Shown one piece after another: positions 43,501 through 51,876 of a DNA stretch of 64,000 nt. The stretch is from NCBI RefSeq assembly GCF_003515685.1, contig NZ_QWEG01000010.1:124001-188000 (forward strand). The letters run 5' to 3'. The translations under genes were made by a program, and so were the position numbers. The notes under the pieces are model-generated. The model worked only from the letters and a program-made list of their open reading frames with translations, searched no databases and was not told where the DNA came from. The first letter of the stretch is position 1; every line of letters begins with the position of its first letter. This DNA comes from Neobacillus notoginsengisoli. GTDB lineage: Bacteria > Bacillota > Bacilli > Bacillales > Cytobacillaceae.

Positions 43501-44078
43501 TAAAAAAGATACCAGGTAAATTGAAAGAACTAGGTTCGGATATCATTACCGGTTTAGTGAACGGGGTAACCAATAACATCAAAAAAGTCGCCAATATAGC
43601 TAAGAAAGTAGCATCCAGTTTTACAAAAGGATTTAAGGATGCCATGGGTATCAAGTCTCCATCCCGAGTGATGTTTAAAGATGGCCAATTTACAATGGAA
43701 GGTCTTGGACTTGGAATTGAAGACATGGTCGACTATGTTGTTAGTAAAACGGCTAAAGTTGGTCGAGCCATTACTGGTGCAATGGAGAACGCTCTATCAT
43801 TCGATGTACCGGAGCTAAACATGACGACAGTCAGGCAGCCAAGCCAATTTGGAGCCGATAGCAGTCCTGCAGCTGGTGACAACGGTCTAGCATTAGCGGC
43901 AATTAACCAGCTTGGAAAAGAGATCGCCAGTAATATTGGCGGCGCAAGCGGTGATATCGCTGTTCACGTCTACCTGGATACCAGGGAACTTAATACACAA
44001 ATGGCTCCAGGAATGAGCCGGACCATCAATTCCAATAACAAAATCCAAGCCCGGACGCTGGGGGTGGTTGCGCCGTGA
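40524..44078 (+). CDS. Tail tape measure protein
   Basis: 1184 residues, so a tail of about 170-180 nm by the usual 1.5 angstrom per residue rule. Residues 1-265: coiled coil (KLESEAEKLESQTEKL). About 275-660: TP901 core (SNFEF-like AIEFESAFAGVRKTVDATEEEF, LPASAGEIAAVAEAAGQLGI). About 655-735: hydrophobic segments (IAGIAAAIGPLLIITGMLL, VWGIIAAIAAAIAIGILLW). About 800-985: four repeats around the motif ELPGKxxxFL. RBS GGAGTGAGGTG. Confidence 0.95.
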   Translation: MAEKASNVVLNFKMDGQVQYAKTIRDINAIMNAAAKEYRNHVAAMGKDADATKKLSAEKKKLEIQMEAAKQRTQMLRTQYEAMAKDSKTTTGQLAQMHGKLLDAERAEMALEDAMERVNAGLSEQAEESRKAEDALNKLESEAEKLESQTEKLTAEYELQVAQLGENASEAEKLKLQLEHLDKAHDLAGDQVKNFEQQLEMAKKQYGENSSEVDKYEIQLLEAKKAEQDLANEIKTTNTKLKEQEDVLANTSKKLKETGDKMKDVGKDLSMKVTAPIVAMGGLAANSAIEFESAFAGVRKTVDATEEEFAQLSDGIRDMSKNLPASAGEIAAVAEAAGQLGIQKENILGFTRTMIDLGESTNMSADTAATEFARFANIVNMSQKDFDKLGSVVVDLGNNLATTEGEIVSMAMRLAGAGAQIGLSEADIMALAGSLSSVGIEAEMGGSAISKAMIRMQVATSTGFDEVEKMLNFAGMSLREVEMMASHSGKAFGHLAEDMGMTKTELKALVNSGKDLENFSKISGMTAEEFKNAFEKDAIGALGAFINGLGGAEEAGESAINMLQEMGITEVRLRDALLRAGNASELFASSVELASNAWGENSALTKEAEQRYATAASQLAMFKNTLNDLGITIGNIIVPVLLDLVNMVKPVIEGFANMSERSQKVILVIAGIAAAIGPLLIITGMLLSSIGSIISFVTTALPIIKAFGVFLAGVSAPVWGIIAAIAAAIAIGILLWKNWDTIKAKTIEIWNAIVEKFTEVKDKVSEKISEMVANAVAKFNEFKEKLVAKMIEIKDSVVRFFTETIPTAFNNFVSFLSELPGRIMAFLTKLFLEDIPYAIGYGIGYMISTISEGITNMIEFFRELPGKVLLFLVLTIANIAIWAADMKKRAIAAGTEFLTNTIKFFKELPGKIWTFLTETITKVTTFVHSMKVKAVEAGITFVQNVINFIKELPGKIWAFLVNTISKMAQFVSDMKSKAKGAGKNAYDGIVDEVKKIPGKLKELGSDIITGLVNGVTNNIKKVANIAKKVASSFTKGFKDAMGIKSPSRVMFKDGQFTMEGLGLGIEDMVDYVVSKTAKVGRAITGAMENALSFDVPELNMTTVRQPSQFGADSSPAAGDNGLALAAINQLGKEIASNIGGASGDIAVHVYLDTRELNTQMAPGMSRTINSNNKIQARTLGVVAP

Positions 44079-44872
44079 TCACGATGGATGACAAATACAG
44101 ATTCGAATATTTTGGTTTTGAGCCCGAGGCTGGGTACGAGGATCCTATTACTCCAATGTTTGAACGGAAGACTTTATTGATTCCGGGTAAGGTTGGAGCT
44201 TGGGATTTTGGTATTGAAGAGCGGGAAAAGCCTTTTGCTTTTCCGTTAAGGATAGATGAACGACTCCATAATGATATGCAAAAGAAGTTTGATGACTTTA
44301 TAGCATTTTGGTTTGATGCGTTCGGTAAACCCCGTAAGGTTAAGATTGTTCGGGATTATGATCCTGATAAATTTTATATTGTTAAAATTGCAGCAGAGAT
44401 CCTCCCAGAACGGCTACCGGAAGAAGGTAATTTTATTTTGCCGTTGGTTGCAAATTATCCTCGGAGACGGTTCATTGAATCTACTGAAAATATAGGCTGG
44501 GACAGTGACATACCATTTGAGTCCGACATCTCTTTTGACGGGGAATACGAGTTCCAAATAACTGCCCCTCAGCAACTAAACATCGTGAACGATGGGAAAC
44601 TAGCAATCCGTCCAACGATTAGAATAACCGGTGCAACGGATACATTGACTCTATCCATAAACGGACAGAGTTTTTCTTTTGGAAAAATTACTTCTCCTAT
44701 AGACATTCGAGGGGAGGAATATACTGTTTTGGTTGGTGGCAAGTCCAGCTTTTCAGCTATGAACGGGGATATTACAAAGCTGATTTTACTACCTGGTGAT
44801 AATTTAATATCCGTGTCTGGAACCAACTTAAACATAAACATAAGCTTTACATTTCATTTTGAATACTTGTAA
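44075..44872 (+). CDS. Distal tail protein (Dit, SPP1 gp19.1 family)
   Basis: 265 residues. YEDPITPMFERKTLLIPGKVGAWDFG, FAFPLRIDERLHNDMQKKFDDFIAFWFD, KIVRDYDPDKFYIVKI (partly quoted) match the Dit/Sipho_tail N-terminal domain; C-terminal galectin-like domain with LNIVNDGKLAIRPTIRITG. GTG start overlapping the tape measure stop by four bases. Forms the baseplate hub. Confidence 0.88.
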   Translation: MITMDDKYRFEYFGFEPEAGYEDPITPMFERKTLLIPGKVGAWDFGIEEREKPFAFPLRIDERLHNDMQKKFDDFIAFWFDAFGKPRKVKIVRDYDPDKFYIVKIAAEILPERLPEEGNFILPLVANYPRRRFIESTENIGWDSDIPFESDISFDGEYEFQITAPQQLNIVNDGKLAIRPTIRITGATDTLTLSINGQSFSFGKITSPIDIRGEEYTVLVGGKSSFSAMNGDITKLILLPGDNLISVSGTNLNINISFTFHFEYL

Positions 44873-44885
44873 GGAGGATGTGTAA

Positions 44886-47348
44886 ATGGCAGATGTGGAA
44901 AAAATCATCCCAAGTGGCCCAGGGAAGGATACTCTTCGTACTGGGGTAGTAAAATTTAACAAGGCAATTGATTCCGTTAATACTTTTCAAAAGCAAGTCG
45001 ACCAAATTGTAGTTAAGGGAGATTCTTCTGTTGAAGCGGCACAGGCTAGGGTAAATGCAAGTGGTGCAGTGTATCCCACATTACAAGCGCGGTTAAATGA
45101 GGCCGATGGACGAATAGATGATGCACAAGCAAAAGCGAGTAACCCATTAGCAGCTCTATCAACGGCGGGTTATAAAATACCTTTGTCTGACTTGTCAGAT
45201 GAAGTAAAAATCGCAATGACCGGAACAACGGGAATTACAACTGCAAAAGGTTATTATGAGAATAACCGAGGAGTAGAATACCCTCTAAAAAACCTTACAA
45301 GGGATGGAACTTTGTACACTGTTTCTAATACGGTTAAAGATGCCATTCTTGATGCTAGGGTGATTAATGCAACGCCCGGGAAACTTTACTCCATTTCCTA
45401 TATTGCAAAAGGGTTTAACGGCTCATATGGTTTTAGCGTGGAGGAATATGACGAAGCCACGTTTGCTTCAAACAGTGCAGGAAGCAGACGGTTAGTTGCC
45501 AGTTATGTTAACTTTCCGTTTACCGACCCAGCCAACGGCATAGTTACTAGAGTCATTGAAGTAGAGGGAAAAGTCTTTATTGTGACGATAGATTATTCCA
45601 AAATAACCTCAACAGGCATAAACATAACACAATCAACGACCGGGCTTGCTTATGGAACGACCATTGACAAGGGGAATTATGTATATAAAACAGCCTATAA
45701 CATTGGATTGGGATATCTTGAAAATAACCGGGGGGTAGACTACCCACTTAGGAGTGTCGTTAGGGACGGGGTAAAGAGTCCTATTTCACAGGAAGTGAAA
45801 GACGTTATACTGGACGCCAAAGTAATCAATGCTGAACAGGGAAAATACTATACCATTGCCTACATTGCAAACGGATATAGTGATTCATACGGTTTCACTA
45901 TTCGTCAGTACGATAAAGCGACTTTTTCCACTGACAGTCTATCAAGTGAATCACAACTAATAACTTATGTGCAAGAGAAGTATTCAGTACCACTTGAAAA
46001 TCCTGTCACAAGAGTTGTCAATGTTGGTGATTTGATTTTCGTCATCACATTGGATTATTCAAAAATCAAAATGAATTTTCTAAATATCAATTCAATCAAG
46101 TCGGGTATAGAACATGGTTGGAGCGCTATCATTGACGAAAATAACTATATCTTCAAAAAGAAGAGAACTATTGAAGTAGGAAAAGACAGATATAGTTTTC
46201 CACTTGTGGCATATAAATCGGGAACAACTTTAGGGATTAAATTTGAATATTCTGATGTCCAAAATATGATAGTAGAATTTGACCTATTAGGTATTAATCA
46301 GATTACACATTTAAAGAGAATATTCTTGCAAGATAAAGTGGGTGGCACTCACGATCTGGATATGTTCAGTAATAGGACACTGCTAAACGAAGTGTTGAGT
46401 GATTGGATAAGTCCTTATAGACTTACGGCCTTAAACAATACCATTAATAACCCTCGACTATTTACTACTGGTGCAAATCACGGAACGGACAACGGTGAAG
46501 GCTTACCAACTGCCCGCAATGGTGGTGCAAGGATTTTTGTTGATGATATGGAATTAAGAGATGGTGAAACTGCTTTTGCCCGTGAAAAAGTGGTCATTGA
46601 AACCATTCAGTACGTATCATGTTGGAATGCTATTAACCTGTCAACTGGGGCGAAAAGGGACTCCCTAAAAGAAACCATTAAGTACACTATTACACCAGGT
46701 AATATTGCGGTTTCCCATAATCAAGAAGCGCTAGAGGATTTAATGAATAAAGATTATGGTGGATTGCAGAGTACAAAAGGTGCATGGGGGGATAAAATTT
46801 ATTTCATGGACGACCCAGCCGCACCAATTGTTTACGACATATCAGGAACAAACACGGCTCAAAGTAGTTTAAAAGCCAATGGCCTCCCTGAACGATGGGT
46901 TACGAAAAAAGGTGGTAACGTATTAGTTGCCTATTTTGATAAGGAAATCGGATTGGGTAATCGGCAATATGTGAACGATACTGAATCCCCTCTTTATACC
47001 ACCGGAACAAAAATCTATGGAAGACTAATCTGGAACGGCAATGGAGTTATGATGCGAGCTGGGGAATCTTTTTATTGGGTTGGCGGATACACCTTCACCA
47101 AAGGATTGAATTGTCCCGGAGCAGAAACTGCCTATAAAATCAGAAACCACGGCGGAAAGAAGGTCTATGTGGTTGACTTCAATAACGCAGCAACTAGCAC
47201 ATATCTTCAGGTGGACCCAACTGACTTCAATAAAAAGATTACTGTCATTGAAAAGAGTTCGAGTATTACTGTTGATAATTATATTTCTGCAAAAGGACTC
47301 AAAATCTCTGCAAGCGGTTATGGTCAATTAAAATTTACAGTTAATTAA
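44886..47348 (+). CDS. Probable receptor-binding/baseplate fibre protein
   Basis: 820 residues. N-terminal 70 residues contain a short helical region with AQARVNASGAVYPTLQARLNEADGRI, the pattern with which many Bacillus phage fibres attach. Two homologous ~145-residue domains follow (GYYENNRGVEYPL... and GYLENNRGVDYPL..., each with VKDxILDAxVINA and the end FIVTxDYSKI). A C-terminal part (about 430-820) is unlike known enzymes to me. RBS AAGGAGGATG. Unusually placed between Dit and Tal. Confidence 0.7.
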   Translation: MADVEKIIPSGPGKDTLRTGVVKFNKAIDSVNTFQKQVDQIVVKGDSSVEAAQARVNASGAVYPTLQARLNEADGRIDDAQAKASNPLAALSTAGYKIPLSDLSDEVKIAMTGTTGITTAKGYYENNRGVEYPLKNLTRDGTLYTVSNTVKDAILDARVINATPGKLYSISYIAKGFNGSYGFSVEEYDEATFASNSAGSRRLVASYVNFPFTDPANGIVTRVIEVEGKVFIVTIDYSKITSTGINITQSTTGLAYGTTIDKGNYVYKTAYNIGLGYLENNRGVDYPLRSVVRDGVKSPISQEVKDVILDAKVINAEQGKYYTIAYIANGYSDSYGFTIRQYDKATFSTDSLSSESQLITYVQEKYSVPLENPVTRVVNVGDLIFVITLDYSKIKMNFLNINSIKSGIEHGWSAIIDENNYIFKKKRTIEVGKDRYSFPLVAYKSGTTLGIKFEYSDVQNMIVEFDLLGINQITHLKRIFLQDKVGGTHDLDMFSNRTLLNEVLSDWISPYRLTALNNTINNPRLFTTGANHGTDNGEGLPTARNGGARIFVDDMELRDGETAFAREKVVIETIQYVSCWNAINLSTGAKRDSLKETIKYTITPGNIAVSHNQEALEDLMNKDYGGLQSTKGAWGDKIYFMDDPAAPIVYDISGTNTAQSSLKANGLPERWVTKKGGNVLVAYFDKEIGLGNRQYVNDTESPLYTTGTKIYGRLIWNGNGVMMRAGESFYWVGGYTFTKGLNCPGAETAYKIRNHGGKKVYVVDFNNAATSTYLQVDPTDFNKKITVIEKSSSITVDNYISAKGLKISASGYGQLKFTVN

Positions 47349-47421
47349 AATACAATTTTACTAATTTTATTCAAATTTAGTAAAATACTTGAAAGAAAAT
47401 ATTATATTAATTTACTGTCAA

Positions 47422-47430
47422 TGGTATAAT
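47422..47430 (+). promoter_or_regulatory. Extended -10 promoter of a 28-codon gene
   Basis: TGGTATAAT, extended -10, 26 bases before the ATG at 47456, in an AT-rich 100-base gap. Confidence 0.45.
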
Positions 47431-47455
47431 TGTTTAAAAATAGGAGTTGAATAAA

Positions 47456-47542
47456 ATGGCCTGGCTAACAAAAAAAGAAGAACCAATAGACGATCTGCAC
47501 GAACGTGAAGACGAGGAAGTTAAGGAAGGTTTTTGGGGTTAA
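47456..47542 (+). CDS. 28-residue acidic small protein
   Basis: MAWLTKKEEPIDDL followed by a highly charged middle and FWG at the C-terminus. RBS AGGAG 7 bases upstream; own promoter candidate and own terminator. Function unknown; could be a moron peptide. Confidence 0.6.
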   Translation: MAWLTKKEEPIDDLHEREDEEVKEGFWG

Positions 47543-47588
47543 AAATAAACAATTAGAGAATCGTTGGACAAAACAGTGCAATAAATAA

Positions 47589-47614
47589 GAGTCGCCAAAA
47601 CGGCGGCTCTTTTT
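47589..47614 (+). terminator. Terminator in the tail module
   Basis: GAGTCGCC / GGCGGCTC stem (one T-G pair), AAAAC loop, T5. Ends the small transcription unit before the Tal gene. Confidence 0.8.
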
Positions 47615-47629
47615 GTTGGAGGTGAGGCA

Positions 47630-49531
47630 TTGATAAAAATACTCGACCGGCAACTACATCCAGTAGGAATCTTGGAAAACGCATTTAAAATTGGCTATGA
47701 AAAGACATTTAATGCGTTATTGTTGGCAGCATTCACGCTGCCATTAAATGACCCTAAAAACGTCCATTGCCAACCACTACATTACGTGGAAGTTTGGGAT
47801 TATGAAGAATACGTTGGCCTGTTTCGCATTATCCCGTCAATAACGGTGAAAAATGAATCAACAAAGGAAATAACGTACACGCTTGAGCACGTACTAGCGA
47901 CCCTGCTGGATGACGTGCTCTTTTTGTATCATCAAACGGACAACCTTACCACTGAGGACAACATTCAATTTCTATTAGACAAGCAAACCGTCAAGCACTG
48001 GAAGAGCGGGAAAGTCGATTTTGTCCGTTATTTTTCGTACAAGTATGAAAACGAAAACGGTTTGCTTGGCCCAATGTTTTCAGTCCCGAAACCATTTGAC
48101 CAGCCTTACCAGTGGACGTATGATACTCAATCTTATCCGTGGACACTTAATTTAGTAGAACCGGAAAAGGAAGTGTCTTGCGTTGCCAGGTATGGCCACA
48201 ATCAGCGCGGCATTGAAAGGGAAGTGGACCCGGCTGTTATTTTTAACCGGATTTATGCGCTCGGTTACGGAGAAGGGGATAACCAGCTCACCATCAAATC
48301 AGTAAATGGTGGACTTCCTTACGTTGAGGATGCGGAATCAATCGCAAAATACGGAGTCCGGCCATATATTTGGGTTGACCGACGGTTTGAAAATCCGGAA
48401 TCTCTTAAAGCTTCAGCCGAGGCTCTATTGAAAAAATGGAAGGACCCTAAAGTTATCTATCGCGGATCCGCAGCTGACGTTTCCCGAATTACCGGAATGG
48501 ACATGGATAAATTAAAAATGGGCCGTATCATTCGTTGGATTGACGATGATATCGGCACCTTTGACGCACGCATCGTCAAAGAATCAAAGGGCGATATTAC
48601 CGGAAATCCGGGTGATGTCCAGTTAGAAATGGCGAATAAAACGGAAGATTTAGGGACCACACAGGCTGACATAGAGCGTAGGCAGCAGATTAATGAATTG
48701 TATAGCCAGGGGGCCACTAACCTATTGGCATACAGCTATAACGACAATGCGGACCAAAACAACCCGGCGGACATCATGATTTATTTGCCCGAAGAAATGG
48801 TGAAGGTTAATAAGCTTTTACTGACGTATAAGACTGATAATTTCCGGGCTTACGAGCAGGCCATAGAGGGTGGAGGGGCTACAGTAAAGTCCACTACAGC
48901 AGGTGGAGGAACGGTTAAATCAACAAAAAGCGGAGGCGGATCTACCCAGTCTAGTAGTTCTGGGGGAGGAGTAAGTAGGTCAACTGCAGCAGGAGGCGGC
49001 GCGGTGACAACATCGTCAGAAAAAGTGTTTGCCTCAATGAGTTTGACTTCAGGCGTGCCAATAAATTCAGTTGGCAATGAGAACTGGGGTCATCACTTGC
49101 ACGAAGTTGTTGTACCTGGTGATCCCTTTAAACACAACCATACTATTACTATTCCAGACCATTCGCACAGCTTTACAGTTCCAGACCATTCGCACACAGT
49201 TCAAATCCCTAGCCATACACATGAAATAGATTTACCCGATCATACTCACAGTATCGAGTTGCCTGACCATACCCACGGTATCAAATTCGGCATCTACAAG
49301 CACGATAAGCTTCCTGGCAAGGTGACCATTACCGTGGATGGGAACGCCGTTCCTGTGACCGGTTTGGAAGGTCAGGACATTGATTTGCTTCAACACCTTA
49401 GTAAAGACGCCGACGGCAAGGTATCAAGAGGATGGCACACGGTTTCTATTAAACCTGATAATCTGGGCCGGATCAATGCAAATATCATCAGTCAATTTTT
49501 TATCCAATCGCGAGGGGGTGAGTCGTTTTGA
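47630..49531 (+). CDS. Tail-associated protein Tal (prophage endopeptidase tail family)
   Basis: 633 residues from TTG behind GGAGGTGAGG. Residues 1-350: gp27-like hub domain (LHPVGILENAFKIGYEKTFNALLLAAFTLP in part, YVEVWDYEEYVGLFRI, TYTLEHVLATLLDDVLF). About 400-470: flexible linker of GGG plus Ser/Thr repeats. About 500-560: six HxH units (HNHT, HSHS, HSHT, HTHE, HTHS, HTHG) of the kind that coordinate iron in trimeric fibres such as T4 gp12. Confidence 0.88.
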   Translation: MIKILDRQLHPVGILENAFKIGYEKTFNALLLAAFTLPLNDPKNVHCQPLHYVEVWDYEEYVGLFRIIPSITVKNESTKEITYTLEHVLATLLDDVLFLYHQTDNLTTEDNIQFLLDKQTVKHWKSGKVDFVRYFSYKYENENGLLGPMFSVPKPFDQPYQWTYDTQSYPWTLNLVEPEKEVSCVARYGHNQRGIEREVDPAVIFNRIYALGYGEGDNQLTIKSVNGGLPYVEDAESIAKYGVRPYIWVDRRFENPESLKASAEALLKKWKDPKVIYRGSAADVSRITGMDMDKLKMGRIIRWIDDDIGTFDARIVKESKGDITGNPGDVQLEMANKTEDLGTTQADIERRQQINELYSQGATNLLAYSYNDNADQNNPADIMIYLPEEMVKVNKLLLTYKTDNFRAYEQAIEGGGATVKSTTAGGGTVKSTKSGGGSTQSSSSGGGVSRSTAAGGGAVTTSSEKVFASMSLTSGVPINSVGNENWGHHLHEVVVPGDPFKHNHTITIPDHSHSFTVPDHSHTVQIPSHTHEIDLPDHTHSIELPDHTHGIKFGIYKHDKLPGKVTITVDGNAVPVTGLEGQDIDLLQHLSKDADGKVSRGWHTVSIKPDNLGRINANIISQFFIQSRGGESF

Positions 49532-49713
49532 GGTTGAGAATCTTAACCCACAATAGCGGCGAGTTCGAAACCGATGTTGAGGAGTTTGACCCGGTATCTT
49601 TGAATGAAGAATTGAATAGCCCGGAAATCAATACCGTTGTCATTGGAAATGTCATATTGTCCCGGATAGACGTAAAAAATGTTTCTGTTTTGGAAGAATT
49701 GATCGAGGAATAG
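49528..49713 (+). CDS. Small baseplate-region protein
   Basis: 61 residues from TTG overlapping the Tal stop, with GGGGGTGAG upstream. Acidic (DVEEFDPVSLNEELNS); not recognised. Confidence 0.6.
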   Translation: MRLRILTHNSGEFETDVEEFDPVSLNEELNSPEINTVVIGNVILSRIDVKNVSVLEELIEE

Positions 49714-49751
49714 TGGTCTAAATAGATATAGTTTTGGGGGTGAGGATCGGA

Positions 49752-50105
49752 TTGGAGGCGCCAGTAGTGGATGAAAGCAAACAAATATTAACAGCATTAG
49801 CCAGACTCGAAGAAAACGTTAAAAATATGAACAGCAAGATCGACGGGTTTTCTAAAGTGTCGGAATTGGCATTGCAAACTGAACAGAGCGCTAAAAGCGC
49901 CCATAACCGGATTGATGATATCAAAGTTGATATGACCGCGAAGATCATTGACATTAAGAAAGATTACGAGGATAAGATAGCCGTTGAATGTAAGGCAAGG
50001 GAAAAGATGGAATCCCACATAACTTGGTTATGGCGGACTCTAACGGGCAGCATAATCTCATTTGTCTTTGGGATTGTTCTATTTTTTTTAACAAAAGGAG
50101 GATAA
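49752..50105 (+). CDS. xhlA: XhlA-like haemolysin/lysis protein
   Basis: 117 residues from TTG 49752, 6 bases after GGTGAGG. Long coiled coil (LARLEENVKNMNSKIDG, SAHNRIDDIK) and one C-terminal membrane helix (LTGSIISFVFGIVLFFLT), the XhlA layout of PBSX-type lysis cassettes. Acts with the holin at the membrane. Confidence 0.85.
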   Translation: MEAPVVDESKQILTALARLEENVKNMNSKIDGFSKVSELALQTEQSAKSAHNRIDDIKVDMTAKIIDIKKDYEDKIAVECKAREKMESHITWLWRTLTGSIISFVFGIVLFFLTKGG

Positions 50106-50110
50106 TTTAA

Positions 50111-50365
50111 ATGAATAAAATGGACAAAGGCTCCCTCGTCAGGACGGTGCTTCTTTTTGTTGCTTTAATTAATCAATTGCTGGTGGCTTTGGGTTACGCT
50201 CCTGTGCCCCTTAACGAGCAGCAGATAGGTGATGTTTATACTGTGATTTCAACTGCTGTTATGGCGGCAATTGCGGTCTGGGCATGGTTTAAAAATAACT
50301 ATATTACTTGGCGTGGCAAGCGTCAGAAAGAAGTGTTGGAAGCTCACAATTTAATCAAAAAATAG
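50111..50365 (+). CDS. Holin, SPP1/XhlB family
   Basis: 84 residues. Two hydrophobic helices (TVLLFVALINQLLVALG and VISTAVMAAIAVWAWF) separated by PVPLNEQQIGDVY, then a basic tail NNYITWRGKRQK. This is the SPP1 holin pattern. AAAGGAGG upstream. Confidence 0.9.
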   Translation: MNKMDKGSLVRTVLLFVALINQLLVALGYAPVPLNEQQIGDVYTVISTAVMAAIAVWAWFKNNYITWRGKRQKEVLEAHNLIKK

Positions 50366-50373
50366 GAGGGGCA

Positions 50374-51195
50374 ATGATGTCAAAACTGATTGTTGATATA
50401 TCCCATCACCAACTATCCAGTCGGATTGACTGGGTAAAGGCAGCCGCTGAGGTTGCTTTATTTATTATCCGGGTCCAGTACGGATCAACCACAATTGACA
50501 GGGAATACAAAAAGCATGTGGCCAATGCCAAAAAACACGGCATCCCATTCGGGCATTATGCCTATGCACTGTTTAAAGATGTCGAGGATGCCAAAAAAGA
50601 GGCTAAGAATTTCTTGGCCAGAGCCGATAAAGATGCTAAATTTCTCGTTGTTGACGTTGAGGAACAAACCTGCAGAAATGCAAAAGACATTGTGCCGGCT
50701 ACCCAGGCGTTTATAGATGTGTGTAAGGCTGCCGGGTGGAAGGTGGGTCTATACACAGGTCATCACTTCTACAAGCCGCACCGTATGGACCAGGTTAAGG
50801 CTGACTTTGTTTGGATTCCGCGGTACGGGCCCAATTCCGGAAAACCCGAAACAAAGCCGGCATATCCTTGCGACATTTGGCAGTACACGGACAAGGGCCG
50901 CGTCAGCTGGTTTAATAGTAACCTGGACCTCAATCAGCTGATTGGTATCAAATCCTTGGAGTGGTTTATTGGCGACCAAAAACAGGCTGCAGCGACCAAA
51001 GAAAAATATCCTAGGCGCTTAATTAGGAACGGATCCAGGGGAGAAGATGTAAAGAAAATTCAAAGGAAAGTTGGAACTGCTGCAGACGGCATATTTGGGC
51101 CAAAGACAGAGGCCGCCGTTAAGGTATGGCAACGAAAAAACAAACTAGCAGCAGATGGAATTGTCGGCCCTTTGACCTGGGCAAAAATGTTCTAA
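50374..51195 (+). CDS. Endolysin: GH25 muramidase with peptidoglycan-binding domain
   Basis: 273 residues. GH25 domain (1-195): IVDISHHQLSSRIDW, VEVALFIIRVQYGS, GIPFGHYAYALF, FLVVDVEEQT (catalytic acids), VGLYTGHHFY, DIWQYTDKGRVSW. C-terminal PG_binding_1 (about 215-273): LIRNGSRGEDVKKIQRKVG, DGIFGPKTEAAVKVWQ. No signal peptide, so it needs the holin. RBS AGGAGGGG. Confidence 0.95.
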   Translation: MMSKLIVDISHHQLSSRIDWVKAAAEVALFIIRVQYGSTTIDREYKKHVANAKKHGIPFGHYAYALFKDVEDAKKEAKNFLARADKDAKFLVVDVEEQTCRNAKDIVPATQAFIDVCKAAGWKVGLYTGHHFYKPHRMDQVKADFVWIPRYGPNSGKPETKPAYPCDIWQYTDKGRVSWFNSNLDLNQLIGIKSLEWFIGDQKQAAATKEKYPRRLIRNGSRGEDVKKIQRKVGTAADGIFGPKTEAAVKVWQRKNKLAADGIVGPLTWAKMF

Positions 51196-51204
51196 GATGG
51201 TAAA

Positions 51205-51243
51205 AGCCCCTCTCCCTTAATAAAAAGGAGAAGGGCTTTTTTT
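51205..51243 (+). terminator. Terminator of the late operon
   Basis: AAAGCCCCTCTCC / GGAGAAGGGCTTT with T7, just after the lysin gene. Confidence 0.88.
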
Positions 51244-51439
51244 AGTTTACTACATACTCGTGATAACACTCATGTCTAGAGCATACCTCTAAAAAGGTTC
51301 CCTTATCCCTTAGAGGCAACGCAACATCATTTGACCTCAGTGTACAATCCTTGTGTTTAAAACGCATTATGTAATCCAGTGTAACTTTATCCTCATGCTT
51401 AAAATGCTTCCTGCATACGGGACACTTAATATCAATCAC
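51242..51439 (-). CDS. Small cysteine/histidine-rich protein
   Basis: 65 residues from GTG 51439, 7 bases after AAAGGGGG. CPVCRKHF, HKDC and CSRHECYH suggest one or two zinc sites. Not recognised. Upstream in-frame codons lack an RBS. Confidence 0.65.
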   Translation of the reverse strand: MIDIKCPVCRKHFKHEDKVTLDYIMRFKHKDCTLRSNDVALPLRDKGTFLEVCSRHECYHEYVVN

Positions 51440-51507
51440 CCTAATTCCCCCTTTTTCTATATTATTCCATAATAATTTCCATTTAACTTTGTACATTTTG
51501 TTAACAA

Positions 51508-51532
51508 AAAAGCCTGCCAAAAGGCAGACTCA
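51508..51532 (-). terminator. Terminator of the upstream minus-strand gene
   Basis: On the minus strand GTCTGCC TTTT GGCAGGC followed by T6. Confidence 0.75.
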
Positions 51533-51781
51533 AAAGGGAAGATTGTCAGGTGGAATAACGTCTAGCTGCCTAACTTTATCGGTAATATCCGCAGTTCCAT
51601 CCACAGTAATTTTTTCTAATTGCAGGTTATAAATTTCCTTCCTTAACTTGCGCCAATACCCATAAGCAACCTCTTCGGGTTTTCTTCCGCGCAAAGGGAA
51701 ACTTCCGCTAGCTTGTCCTCTGGTGCCCACGCCGGACACGTAATCAATTTTTATGGTCACTGGTTGATAGTAGCCTGCCAT
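51530..51781 (-). CDS. Hypothetical protein ending in an SSB-tip-like DNLPF
   Basis: 83 residues. VTIKIDYVSGVGTRGQASGSFPLRGRKPEEVAYGYWRKL is not recognised (quoted in part by meaning: a beta hairpin followed by a helix). The last residues PPDNLPF resemble the DDDLPF peptide by which SSB recruits partners. Divergent from the RHH-type operon across a palindromic operator. Confidence 0.6.
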   Translation of the reverse strand: MAGYYQPVTIKIDYVSGVGTRGQASGSFPLRGRKPEEVAYGYWRKLRKEIYNLQLEKITVDGTADITDKVRQLDVIPPDNLPF

Positions 51782-51826
51782 TGGTAATTCCCCTCATCGT
51801 TTATTAATTCTAGCTTAGCATAAATC

Positions 51827-51844
51827 GGTATTACCGGTAATACC
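51827..51844. promoter_or_regulatory. Palindromic operator GGTATTACCGGTAATACC
   Basis: Perfect 18-bp palindrome in the 95-base gap between divergent genes. Related half-sites: GGTAATACC at 52076-52084 (end of the next gene) and GGTAATATCC near 51580. Confidence 0.65.
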
Positions 51845-51876
51845 ATGTAGTAAGACAGGCAGAGAGGGGGGAGCTA

